Source: Verrucomicrobiales bacterium (GTDB lineage: Bacteria; Verrucomicrobiota; Verrucomicrobiia; Limisphaerales; J093). From it: a stretch of 64,000 nucleotides of DNA. Under the pieces are notes generated by a model that was not told the origin of the DNA, did no database searches, and saw nothing but the letters and a program-made list of their open reading frames with translations. A program made the position numbers and the translations under genes. Below, piece by piece: positions 44,317 through 52,811 of this stretch (position 1 is the first letter of the stretch; each line of letters begins with the position of its first letter). The stretch covers positions 124,001 to 188,000 of the forward strand of contig JABTUJ010000007.1 in the NCBI GenBank assembly GCA_015075445.1, given 5' to 3'.

Positions 44317-45804
44317 ATGTCCGGCGCCGAGGCCACGGAATCCGCCGTCCCACAGCCGGGGCGGTACCGCTTGGTATGGGCTGAGGACGCCCCGGTGACG
44401 GCAGCGACCGATGAACCGCGGGCGGAGGTGGCCTGGACCGAGCCGCTGCTGCGGCAGAATGCGCGGTGGTTTTGCCGTCTGCGCTGGCTGGTGGTGGGGG
44501 TGTTGGGGGGCGCCGGGGTGGCGGTGCTGTTGGTGCCACGGTTTGCCGCGCTGGGCGTGTTTCGCTCGCCGGGGCTCCCACTGGCGGCCGCGGCGGTGCT
44601 GGCCACGCTGAACCTGGGCTTTGGGCAGTGGATCCGAAGATTGGATGTCCGGGAGGAGGGAGGGTCCGTGCGTCCGTTGCTGTGGGCGCAGATTGTGAGT
44701 GATCTCCTGGTGCTGACGGTGGTGATTCATGGCTTGGGGAGTGGGAGCGGCCTGGCGCCGTTCATGTATTTGTTTCACATCATCCTGGCCTGCATCGCCT
44801 TCACGCCGGGGGAGAGCCTGGGCGTGCTGGGGCTGGCGGCCTGCTGCCATGTGATGCGGCTGGTGCTGGAAGCCAGGGGAACCTGGACCGTGGGCGGAGC
44901 GCCGGGCGCGGTCGCCCTCCAGGGCGGCGGGGCGGAAGTGGGCGCCACGCCCGTCGTGGCGCTGACGTCGATGTTGTTGATCTGGGTGGTGATCTGGTAT
45001 CTGGTGTCGCGGCTGGCGAGCACCGTGCGGGCCCGGGACCGTGCCTTGTTTGTGGCGAACGGGCGGTTGCAGGCCAGCATTGAGGAACGTTCCAAACACA
45101 TGTTGCAGACGACGCACCAGTTGAAGGCGCCGTTCGCCGCGATCCACGCGCAGGTGCAGTTGTTGCTCGAGGGTTACTGTGGTGTCCTGCCCGCCGCAGC
45201 CACGGCCGTGGTCGAGAAGATCTCCCTGCGCTGCCGGGTGCTGTCGCGGCAGGTGCAGGAGATGCTGCAACTGGCCAACCTGCGTTCCCACGGGCAGACG
45301 GCGCCGCCGGCCCGGGAGCTGGCGCTGGATCACCTGATCGCGGACGTGATCCAGCGGGTCGAACCGGCGGCGCAGCAGCGCGGGATTGGTTTCGACCGGC
45401 AGCTCGAACCGGTCCGCCTGCGGGGAATCGAAGATCATCTGACGATGCTCGTGGACAACTTGGTGGTGAACGCCGTGACGTACTCCCATGACCGGGGCGT
45501 GGTGGGGGTTGCCTGTCGACGCGAGTCGCCCGGGGGGGCGGTGCTGGTCGTGCAGGACCGGGGCATTGGCATTCCGGCAGAGAAGCTGCCACACATCTTC
45601 GACGACTACTATCGGACGGAAGAGGCGGTCCAGCACAACCGCGGCTCGACCGGTCTGGGTCTGGCCATCGTGCGTCAGGTGGCCTGTGAGGATCACCTCG
45701 GGATTGAGGTGGAGAGTGCGCCCGGCTGGGGGACACGCTTCACGGTCACGATTCCCGACGCGCCGACGCTCGCTCCGGCCCGTTCGCCCCGCCGCTCTTG
45801 TTAA
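44317..45804 (+). CDS. Membrane sensor histidine kinase
   Basis: A 495-residue kinase with six predicted transmembrane helices (about residues 57-81, 96-112, 127-147, 156-172, 176-192, 219-240) and no large extracellular domain. The H-box reads TTHQLKAPFAAI with the phospho-acceptor His277. The N-box is LVDNLVVNAVTYS, the G1 box VQDRGIGIP, and the G2 box GSTGLGLAIV. The signal is unknown, and a membrane or redox signal is plausible given the six-helix sensor. It lies 14 bases after korB and 17 bases before the response regulator, so it may share their transcript. Confidence 0.87.
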   Translation: MSGAEATESAVPQPGRYRLVWAEDAPVTAATDEPRAEVAWTEPLLRQNARWFCRLRWLVVGVLGGAGVAVLLVPRFAALGVFRSPGLPLAAAAVLATLNLGFGQWIRRLDVREEGGSVRPLLWAQIVSDLLVLTVVIHGLGSGSGLAPFMYLFHIILACIAFTPGESLGVLGLAACCHVMRLVLEARGTWTVGGAPGAVALQGGGAEVGATPVVALTSMLLIWVVIWYLVSRLASTVRARDRALFVANGRLQASIEERSKHMLQTTHQLKAPFAAIHAQVQLLLEGYCGVLPAAATAVVEKISLRCRVLSRQVQEMLQLANLRSHGQTAPPARELALDHLIADVIQRVEPAAQQRGIGFDRQLEPVRLRGIEDHLTMLVDNLVVNAVTYSHDRGVVGVACRRESPGGAVLVVQDRGIGIPAEKLPHIFDDYYRTEEAVQHNRGSTGLGLAIVRQVACEDHLGIEVESAPGWGTRFTVTIPDAPTLAPARSPRRSC

Positions 45805-45821
45805 CTGCTTGCTGAACTATC

Positions 45822-46214
45822 ATGTCCTCTCTTCTGATTGTGGATGACGACCCGGACTTCGCCAGTTCGGTGGCGACGGTCTGTACGGGGATGGGCCACG
45901 AAGTGGCCATTGTGCATAGCACGCGCGAGGCGCTGAACCGCCTGGAGCAGCAACGGCCTGATGCGTTGCTCCTGGATGTGATGTTTCCCGAGGATCCGGC
46001 CGCGGGGTTTCAGTTGGCCCGGGAGGTGCGACGGCGCTATGGGAATCTGCCCATCCTGATGCTGACAGCGGTCAACCAGCAATTCCCGCTGGGATTCAGC
46101 AACAAGGACATCGATGCCAAGTGGCTGCCGGTGACAGATTTCGTGGAGAAACCCGTGGATTTCGCGCTGTTGCGCCAGAAGATTACGCAGCTCCTGACCA
46201 GCGCGGCGCCCTGA
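45822..46214 (+). CDS. Single-domain response regulator
   Basis: A 130-residue CheY-like receiver without an output domain. The acidic pair is Asp8-Asp9, the phospho-acceptor is Asp52 in LLLDVMFPED, the switch residue is Thr82 in MLTAVNQQ and the lysine is Lys110 in FVEKPVDF. It follows the histidine kinase by 17 bases and is its likely partner. The insertion FSNKDIDAKWLPVTDF before the lysine is longer than in CheY. With no DNA-binding domain it must act through protein contact. Confidence 0.88.
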   Translation: MSSLLIVDDDPDFASSVATVCTGMGHEVAIVHSTREALNRLEQQRPDALLLDVMFPEDPAAGFQLAREVRRRYGNLPILMLTAVNQQFPLGFSNKDIDAKWLPVTDFVEKPVDFALLRQKITQLLTSAAP

Positions 46215-46244
46215 CGCGGTCCGGCACCGTGCGGGTGGCGGCGG

Positions 46245-47014
46245 TCACCCGCACAAACGGTGCATCCGCGACGCGGGGAACAGGCGTCCCGGGCAGAGGG
46301 TGCTTTCGCCGCTCAGTTCGCGGTGCACGAGGAATTCGGGGCGACGCGGGAGCACTTCCTGGCGCAGGAACTTGACCAGCTCCACGAGGGCGGCCAGTTG
46401 CCGGGTGGTCGGCCGGGAGACCTCGAAGTTGCCCACCAGGCAGATGCCGATGGAATCCTCGTTGCCGGCGAGGCTGCGCACGTGGCCGCCCTGGATTTGC
46501 TGGGTCCAGCGCGGGCCGATCTCGATCTGGCCGTCGCCGGGTCGATGCCATTGCCAATGAGGAAGTGGTAGCCGAGTCCGTTCTCCATGCGGCGCACGCG
46601 CCGGTGGTAGGCGTCGAACTTGGCGGCGTTGCCACTGGCGGTGGCGCTGTGATGGCCGATGATCCGGCGCCAGCGGCGGAAGTCCTGCTTGGGCGGCCGG
46701 ATGCGGGACTCCAGCCCGGCCAGGAGCGGATAGCGGTTGGGGGGCCGGACGCGCAACTGTTGTCCGGGACGAATGAGGTCTCCCTTGAGATGGTTCCACG
46801 AGCGCAACTGCCCCACGGTTGCGCCGTAACGTACGGCGAGATGCGAGAGGGTATCCCCGTTTCGGACCGTGCAGAACTCGGGGCCAGCCGCTCCCATCGC
46901 GGTCGGCCAGGCACCCAGCAACGGCAGCAGACCCAGCAGGCGAAGAAACCGTCGTCGTCCCATCTCGGCCAGCGCTCCGGGCGTTGGCGGTGTTCCCAGA
47001 AAGCTCGGATTCAT
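46245..47014 (-). pseudogene. LysM + N-acetylmuramoyl-L-alanine amidase, frameshifted
   Basis: ATG at 47014 (or 46963) starts a signal-anchor sequence, a LysM domain (CTVRNGDTLSHLAVRYGATV, about residues 50-95) that binds peptidoglycan, and an amidase_2 domain beginning IIGHHSATASGNAAKFDAYH with the first zinc His. At about 46538 the frame breaks inside GNGIDP. The rest of the domain (DGQIEIGPRWTQQIQGGHV, then HRELSGESTLCPGRLF with the other zinc ligands) continues one frame over. A single missing G in a run would restore it, so a sequencing error is possible. It would hydrolyse the bond between MurNAc and L-Ala. The gene is convergent with the kinase operon. Confidence 0.75.
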
Positions 47015-47169
47015 AAGCTGATCGAGCGGGAGCCTAACCCGTTCGGCCACCTGCCCCCAAGCAAAAGCGAACGCGACCGCGCGCTTTGTTATCCCAAGGT
47101 TACCCACTGCCGCCGCGGTGGGATCGCGTCGCCGAGGCTGGTTTCGTCCCGGCAGGCGCCGGTGCTGCT

Positions 47170-49923
47170 TCACGGCGATGGGGTGACGCTGACCCGGTAG
47201 AAGCCGGTGCGTTCGCCGGGATCCAGCTCGATTTGAGCGATCCGGTGGGAGGGTTCGACGGACACGGTCTGCGTTTCCCGCCAGACAGGCGGATCGAGTG
47301 TCAGGGATTGTTCCAGGATGTAGCCACGGTTCGCCCTGGCCTCCCAGCTCAATTCGAGACGTCGGCCGGCGCGTCGGAGGGTGAGTCGCAGTTGGCTGTG
47401 GGGGTCGTGCGGGTCCGTGCCCGCCCGCCACTCCGCGTGGTTGGACAGGCCGTCGGCGTCCGGATCTTCGAGCGCGTCGGCGGGGTTGGCGGGGTCCAGG
47501 CCATGCGCGAGTTCCCAGGCGTCGGGAATACCGTCCCCGTCCCCATCCACGGGAGCGTCAGCGGGCGCGTAGTGGGCGACGAGCAGGGCACTCCAGTCCT
47601 CGCCGGAGCGGACGCGGGCGCGGAGGGAGAGCGCCGTGCTGACGGTCAGAGCGGTCGAATAAGGGAGGGCCGAGGGGGAGAGCGCGCCGCCGGGCCCGCG
47701 GGGGTCCGCGCCGTCGGTGGTGTAGAAGACGACGCCGTTCGGGTTGGTGTGGGTGAGGGTGAGGTGAAAGCCGTGGGGCACCTGGCCCGGGGGATGGCTG
47801 GGGGATGGTGGGGTGAGCACGTGGAACAGGTTCACGTTCTTGAAGCGCTGGAGGGCGACCGGGTGGTTGGCGGCCCAGTACTGTTCGCGTTGCCAGTCCA
47901 TTTCCTTCAGCCACTCGCCCTCGCGGGTGTAGGGAGGTTCGCGCCGCGCATCGCCCCAACGCGCGGATTCGGCGACGATCGCCCGATCCAGTTCTGCCTG
48001 GCGCTGCTGCCAGCGTGCAGCGCAGGCGGCCGGCGTCAGGGCGCCCTGATCGAACAGCAGTTCCTGCAGGCGATCGCGAAAGCGCTGGCGGAAGGAGGCG
48101 TTGCGGCGGAGGCGATCGTAGAGGATGCCGGGGGAGTTGGCCGTGTTGACAGATTCGAAGCGCTGGCCGCCGAGCGTGACCTTGCGGGACAGGAAATCAT
48201 TGCTGATCTCCTGGTCCCAGACATAGAACCGAAAGCCCTCGCTGAGCGGACCGCGTCGTCGGGATGCCCACCAGTTGTGGACGGGCCAGTCCTCGGCTCC
48301 GGCATAGATGTGGAGGATCATGTAGTCGATGAAGTTGGCGACATGGAGATGCACGGCCAGGTCTGGGTCCCGGGTGCCATCCGGGCGGTTGCCCTGCAGG
48401 TGCTGGAACTCGGCTTCGCCCGAAAACCCCCGGGCGGCGAGCCGCATCAGTTCCTCCCAGGCCCGGCGATCCCCGGCCTCGAGTTCGGCGTAGTCTTTGA
48501 GCACGTCGTACTCGGTCTTGTCGCCGCCGAGGTGGGCTTCGTTCCAGGCGTCGTTCAGGCGTTCCGTGAGGTTGTAGACACCCCAGTAGAGGCCGTTGAG
48601 ATAGAGGTGGACGTAGCGTCCGTGGGCGGTGGGGTGGCCGAGGTCGCGAAGGGTGTCGCGCATCCACTGGTCGCGCAGGTAGGTGGCCTTTGTCCGCCAC
48701 CAGCGAACGCTGCCATCGCCGGATTGGTTCGGAGGATCCTCGATGGGCCAGGAATCGGTCGAGCACGCCCGCAAGGTCAGTTGGTCGAAGGCTGTCACCG
48801 TCGTGTCCCGGAACAGCGGGAACTGCAGCGTGGGTTCACCGAACTTCCGCTTGAAGGTGACCCGGAGCGAATGTTTCGGGGTGGCGTTGTGCCCGCGGCT
48901 GTAATCCCCCGCTAGGCGCACGCCGGCGCTGGCTCCGAAGCCTGGCTGGCGGTCAGGGAAAACCAGTTCGATGGTCGCCGCACGTTCCCAGGCTTCACCC
49001 GACTGCCCGGAATGGAAGTAGATGCCTCGCTCCGAGCCAAACCAGTCCGGGAGCGGGGCGGTGAGACACACGGTGGGCAGGGCGAAGAGCGCCTCCTCCA
49101 CCGGTCCGGTCGGCCCTGGATTTCCCACCACCTGCGGGTCCATCTCGTAATCGGCCCGGCGCCCACTCCAGTGATCAGGATACCCCGCGGGTCGCGCAGG
49201 TTGTCGGACCACGCTCTCGGGAAACAGATACGTGTGGGTCGTCACCCCGCTGGGCAGGTAACCGGGGACGAAGGCAGCGGCCCGGATGACGGTGGTGTTG
49301 GTCAGCAGCAGAGGGCGTTGGTAGGGGTGCCCCGAGGTGGTCTCGGGCAGGCTGCCGTCCGTCGTGTAACGAATCGCGGCACCGTCGGTGGGGCATTGCA
49401 GGACGACCTCCGGGGGTGCCCGGCAGATCTGGCGTTCCGGTGTTACCTTCACCTCGGCGACCCAACCGTCGAAGCCTTCGGCGTTGGGCGCTCCGGGGGT
49501 GGGTTCGCGCAGGAAACGGGGCCGTGTCCCCGGGGTGCGGCGGGCCTCGAGGGCGGGTTGCAGAAGGAACTCGGGACTGTCGGGGCGGTCGCTCAGGGCG
49601 TGGAAGGCCAGCAGGTTCGTGCCGGCGCGGAGCCGGCCCAGCCAGGGGGTGAGATCGAGCGTCTCGGGGGTCAAGGCCTGCTCGCGAGGCCGATTGGTCA
49701 CCGCCACCGTGTCGGCTGTCAGCAGGGCGTGGGCATTGCGACGGCCCACCTCCACGCCATTCAGCCAGGCCACGAAGCCGTCCAGGTACGCGACGCGCAA
49801 GGTGAGCCGGTCCAGGGTTGCCGGTTCGGGGACTACGAATCGCACGCGAGCCTGGAGCGAGGCGTAAGCGTCCCCACGACCTGCTCGAGGTCCCGAAGCG
49901 AGGTGGCTGCGCGGAACCGCCAA
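47170..49923 (-). CDS. CotH-family protein, C-terminal part
   Basis: A 917-residue open frame, read here from a TTG. It contains a beta-sandwich (about 1-110), a chitobiase/beta-hexosaminidase-like C-terminal repeat near 165-210 (VVLQCPTDGAAIRYTTDGSLPE), and a CotH-like kinase domain (about 280-620; LRVTFKRKFGEPTLQFPLF, GRYVHLYLNGLYWGVYNLTER, FYVWDQEISND). A calcium-binding thrombospondin-3-like stretch, DGDGIPDAWELAHGLDP, follows at about 815, and a lineage C-terminal end (FYRVSVTPSP). It has no signal peptide of its own. It is in the same frame as the lamin-tail gene upstream, parted by one TAA, and probably formed one protein with it. Confidence 0.78.
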   Translation of the reverse strand: MAVPRSHLASGPRAGRGDAYASLQARVRFVVPEPATLDRLTLRVAYLDGFVAWLNGVEVGRRNAHALLTADTVAVTNRPREQALTPETLDLTPWLGRLRAGTNLLAFHALSDRPDSPEFLLQPALEARRTPGTRPRFLREPTPGAPNAEGFDGWVAEVKVTPERQICRAPPEVVLQCPTDGAAIRYTTDGSLPETTSGHPYQRPLLLTNTTVIRAAAFVPGYLPSGVTTHTYLFPESVVRQPARPAGYPDHWSGRRADYEMDPQVVGNPGPTGPVEEALFALPTVCLTAPLPDWFGSERGIYFHSGQSGEAWERAATIELVFPDRQPGFGASAGVRLAGDYSRGHNATPKHSLRVTFKRKFGEPTLQFPLFRDTTVTAFDQLTLRACSTDSWPIEDPPNQSGDGSVRWWRTKATYLRDQWMRDTLRDLGHPTAHGRYVHLYLNGLYWGVYNLTERLNDAWNEAHLGGDKTEYDVLKDYAELEAGDRRAWEELMRLAARGFSGEAEFQHLQGNRPDGTRDPDLAVHLHVANFIDYMILHIYAGAEDWPVHNWWASRRRGPLSEGFRFYVWDQEISNDFLSRKVTLGGQRFESVNTANSPGILYDRLRRNASFRQRFRDRLQELLFDQGALTPAACAARWQQRQAELDRAIVAESARWGDARREPPYTREGEWLKEMDWQREQYWAANHPVALQRFKNVNLFHVLTPPSPSHPPGQVPHGFHLTLTHTNPNGVVFYTTDGADPRGPGGALSPSALPYSTALTVSTALSLRARVRSGEDWSALLVAHYAPADAPVDGDGDGIPDAWELAHGLDPANPADALEDPDADGLSNHAEWRAGTDPHDPHSQLRLTLRRAGRRLELSWEARANRGYILEQSLTLDPPVWRETQTVSVEPSHRIAQIELDPGERTGFYRVSVTPSP

Positions 49924-49926
49924 CCG

Positions 49927-51084
49927 TTACCGCAGAGAATAGGCCCGGTCGAAGGACTGGCCCGGGCCGAGTCTCTGGCCGACGCTGAATTGGCGGTGGT
50001 GTTGGAACCATCGGATCGAGGCGGTGGAGCTGGTGTCCCAGGCCGGCACGCCGGTGTGGTCCACGCCTTGCGCGCCGTCCTTCCACCCCAAGCAATCCCC
50101 CGGTCGGACGTGGGCGGTGCCGGACTGCAATGCGAAGGGGTAACGTTGTTCCCCCGCGCCGGTGCTCTGACGAGCCGTCCCGATCGCGGTGATGACATAT
50201 CCGCCGTCCGGCTCGAGCCGCAGGAGGAGTGGCGTGATCGTGTGTTGGGTGGTGCTGTAGAAGGCCCACTCGGTAACCTCGCCCGTCTGGGTGAAACCGT
50301 CGCTTGCCAGCACGAACAGGCTGCCCACAGCCGTGTCGTAGATGCTCCTTGGCTGAAGCGACTGGCCAATCACCTCGAGGTCGGCGCCCACGACGGTATC
50401 GGCGGCGTCGTAGCCCATGGCGAAGAAGCCGGCGGTCCAGCCGTTCGCGGTCGTGTCAGCGAAGGGTTCCTGACTTCCGGTCCAGCTCCCGCCTTCGAGG
50501 TCGCTTGCCGGTACACGGAACGTGACCGCGGCTCCGGGTGCTACCAGGCTGAGCGGGGTTGCCGATCCCTCGCGGCCGTAGGCGAGGTCCCGACGCTGCG
50601 CGGGATAGCTGGGGGCGAAGGCGTCCGCCAGGGAGTGGTCGGGGCGGTGGAGGGCCAGGTAACCGCCTTCGGCACGCAGCTTGAAGTTCGTGTGCAATTC
50701 CCGCCCGGGCTGGGCCCGGTCCTTCCCGGACGCGAACACCACCAGGAAATGGCCTCCGGCGAGAACGGTTGAAGGAAAACGCCAGCGGGTGGGGCGACGC
50801 GGGTCATCGGTGAGGGTCCAGCCGTCCAGGTTGACGGTGGCGAGAGTGAGGTTCTCGAGTTCGATCCAGTCCGGGCGATCCCCGTCCTCGTCCTGGAGGC
50901 CCGCACCGTTCGAGGCCAGGAACTCCGAGATCCGGATCGGGCTTGGGGCGTCGCTGCCCGCCGCCCGTCCGGGGTCGGCGCCGCCGCAGACGACAGCAGC
51001 CAGGAGGACGTGCCAGAGATGGAGCGCTCCCGATCGCCACTGGCCGCGCCGATGGACACGATTCCTGGCTTGCTGGCTCCGCAT
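49927..51084 (-). CDS. Lamin-tail-domain protein, N-terminal part of the CotH gene
   Basis: A 385-residue frame from ATG 51084 (an alternative start at 51117 overlaps the neighbour by 13 bases). The hydrophobic segment at about 19-33 serves as a signal peptide. A lamin-tail domain follows (about 45-160; IRISEFLASNGAGLQDEDGD, WIELENLT, LVVFASGKDR). A beta-rich segment (about 170-385) ends SFDRAYSLR. In related CotH proteins this layout continues into the CotH kinase domain. Here a TAA at 49929-49927 ends it, and the next codons continue in frame. This may be a mutation that splits one gene, or two separate proteins. Confidence 0.75.
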   Translation of the reverse strand: MRSQQARNRVHRRGQWRSGALHLWHVLLAAVVCGGADPGRAAGSDAPSPIRISEFLASNGAGLQDEDGDRPDWIELENLTLATVNLDGWTLTDDPRRPTRWRFPSTVLAGGHFLVVFASGKDRAQPGRELHTNFKLRAEGGYLALHRPDHSLADAFAPSYPAQRRDLAYGREGSATPLSLVAPGAAVTFRVPASDLEGGSWTGSQEPFADTTANGWTAGFFAMGYDAADTVVGADLEVIGQSLQPRSIYDTAVGSLFVLASDGFTQTGEVTEWAFYSTTQHTITPLLLRLEPDGGYVITAIGTARQSTGAGEQRYPFALQSGTAHVRPGDCLGWKDGAQGVDHTGVPAWDTSSTASIRWFQHHRQFSVGQRLGPGQSFDRAYSLR

Positions 51085-51104
51085 GGGGATCTGGCCTGGG
51101 TCGG

Positions 51105-52511
51105 TCACGCCAGGCATTCCCCTCTACCGGCGAGGGACCGCCGGAAGGGTTGCGCCCGCAGATAGATCAGGCTTCGCCACAGCCATTCCATGGGCCCGAA
51201 ATGATAGCGACGCAGCCATAGCGGGCTGAGAACCATCTGGAAGGCCCAGATGGCCAGGACCAGGGCGTAGAGTTCGTAACGCTGCCATTGGCCGAACTGG
51301 GCGAAGCCGACGAACAGCGTGGTCGTGATGACCGTCTGGAGGAGGTAGTTGGTCAAGGCCATCCGACCCACCGCCGCGAGGCCGGTCCGCAACCCGGGCA
51401 GCAAGCCGGAGCGGCAGAGGAGCATGACGACGCCGATGTGGCCCGTGACCATGAGCAGTCTGCCCAGATCATAGGTCACGGACATTTGGTAAAAGGTGAC
51501 AAGGGAGAAACCCGAAGCAGCGGACGTGGCGGTCTCGTACCAGTTGAGGGGGATGCCCAGACCGTAGCCGATCAGGATCATGAGTCCGTACCATCTGCCG
51601 GGCCGTTCGGCCTGAACGATTCGCCATCGGAAGAGCGCCATGCCGATGAACATGAAGCTCAGCACATCGAAGTACGCGTAGCGGTAGTGAAATTCGGAGT
51701 GGATCCAGTAGGTCAACCCGGCGCGGTACCTCATTGCGGAGAAGAAGCCGCCTTGCATGGCGGCCACAGCTTCCTCACGGGCTTCGGGCGGGGGCTGCAT
51801 CAGTTCGGCCTTGGCCTGCCATTCCTCACGCGCTTTTTCCAATTCCGGGGGGACATCTTCCCCACGCGCTTCGAGGGCATCAGCCGCGGTGGCCTGAGCG
51901 TGGAGGGTCAGGGCTTGGCGGCTCTCGTAAAGGGCCAGGGCGGCACCCGCGAGGAGGAGGGCGGTGCCGAGCAGGGCCAGGCGCCGGGCGCTTGCGTGGC
52001 GGAAGGGAAAGAGAAACATCCCCATGAGGCCGTAAGCATACAGGATCTCGCCCGGCCACAGGAGGACGTAGGCATGCACCAGGCCGAAAAGGAAGAGCCA
52101 GATCGTGCGGCGATACCACGCGTCGGCCACGGAGAGCCCGGCTCCCTTCGCCTCGCCCTTGCCGGTGAACAGCAGGACCCCGGCGCCGAAGAGCAGGGAG
52201 AAGAGGGCCCGCATCGTGCCTTCGAAGCAGACGTTATTGATCCACCAGACGCGCAGGTTCCAGCCGTCGTCACCGCCCCAACCGGAGGGATCCCAGTAAG
52301 CCGGATCCGGCATCGCCATGCCGACGATGTTCAGCAGCAAAATCCCCAGCACGGCCACGCCCCGCAGGACGTCCACCGAGGGCAGGCGTTCCGGTTCGGC
52401 GACGGGCGCCAGGGCGGTGGGGAACGCCACCTCGCCCCGAGGCGTCGCCGGGTCTGGTCCCCCATCCGGGAGCTCGCCCCGACTCTCCGCCACGCGGGTG
52501 GTTGGGTTCAT
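51105..52511 (-). CDS. DUF418 membrane protein
   Basis: A 468-residue protein with about ten predicted helices. The DUF418 hallmarks are RLPSVDVLRGVAVLGILLLN near residue 45, an amphipathic loop, and a C-terminal region with VGRMALTNYLLQT, then FGPMEWLWRSLIYLR near the end. Related proteins resemble acyltransferase-3 membrane proteins and have unknown function. A charged 50-residue insert (EARGEDVPPELEKAREEW, about residues 215-265) sits between two helices. ATG at 52511 is used; the frame is open nine codons more. Confidence 0.85.
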   Translation of the reverse strand: MNPTTRVAESRGELPDGGPDPATPRGEVAFPTALAPVAEPERLPSVDVLRGVAVLGILLLNIVGMAMPDPAYWDPSGWGGDDGWNLRVWWINNVCFEGTMRALFSLLFGAGVLLFTGKGEAKGAGLSVADAWYRRTIWLFLFGLVHAYVLLWPGEILYAYGLMGMFLFPFRHASARRLALLGTALLLAGAALALYESRQALTLHAQATAADALEARGEDVPPELEKAREEWQAKAELMQPPPEAREEAVAAMQGGFFSAMRYRAGLTYWIHSEFHYRYAYFDVLSFMFIGMALFRWRIVQAERPGRWYGLMILIGYGLGIPLNWYETATSAASGFSLVTFYQMSVTYDLGRLLMVTGHIGVVMLLCRSGLLPGLRTGLAAVGRMALTNYLLQTVITTTLFVGFAQFGQWQRYELYALVLAIWAFQMVLSPLWLRRYHFGPMEWLWRSLIYLRAQPFRRSLAGRGECLA

Positions 52512-52570
52512 GGCGCGACTGTGGAGCAAGCCGAACACGGCGTCGAGACACGCCTGCGGGGGAAGAACGT

Positions 52571-52651
52571 TCGAAGCTCAAAATTCAAAATTCAAAATTC
52601 AAAGCTCAGAATTCAAAGTTCAAAGTTCAAAGTTCAAAGTTCAAAGTTCAA
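52571..52651. repeat. 7-bp (aaa[a/g]ttc) tandem microsatellite
   Basis: About eleven units with a period of 7 bases, aaaattc or aaagttc, run between the DUF418 gene start and the propeller gene end. It is strongly AT-rich in an otherwise very GC-rich region. Two irregular units (gaagctc, agctcag) interrupt it. Confidence 0.85.
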
Positions 52652-52811
52652 GGGAAGTGCCAGGATAATGGGGGGGAAGTCTGGTTCCATACTGGCCGGC
52701 CTGCGGGGCTTGGGAGTCCCTCCACCGATTACGAACGCCGGGGATTCCTCCGAACGCGCTCTGCCTGCCCGACGCCTTGGGGGTCCGAAGCGTGCGGCGA
52801 GAGCCCGCGAC

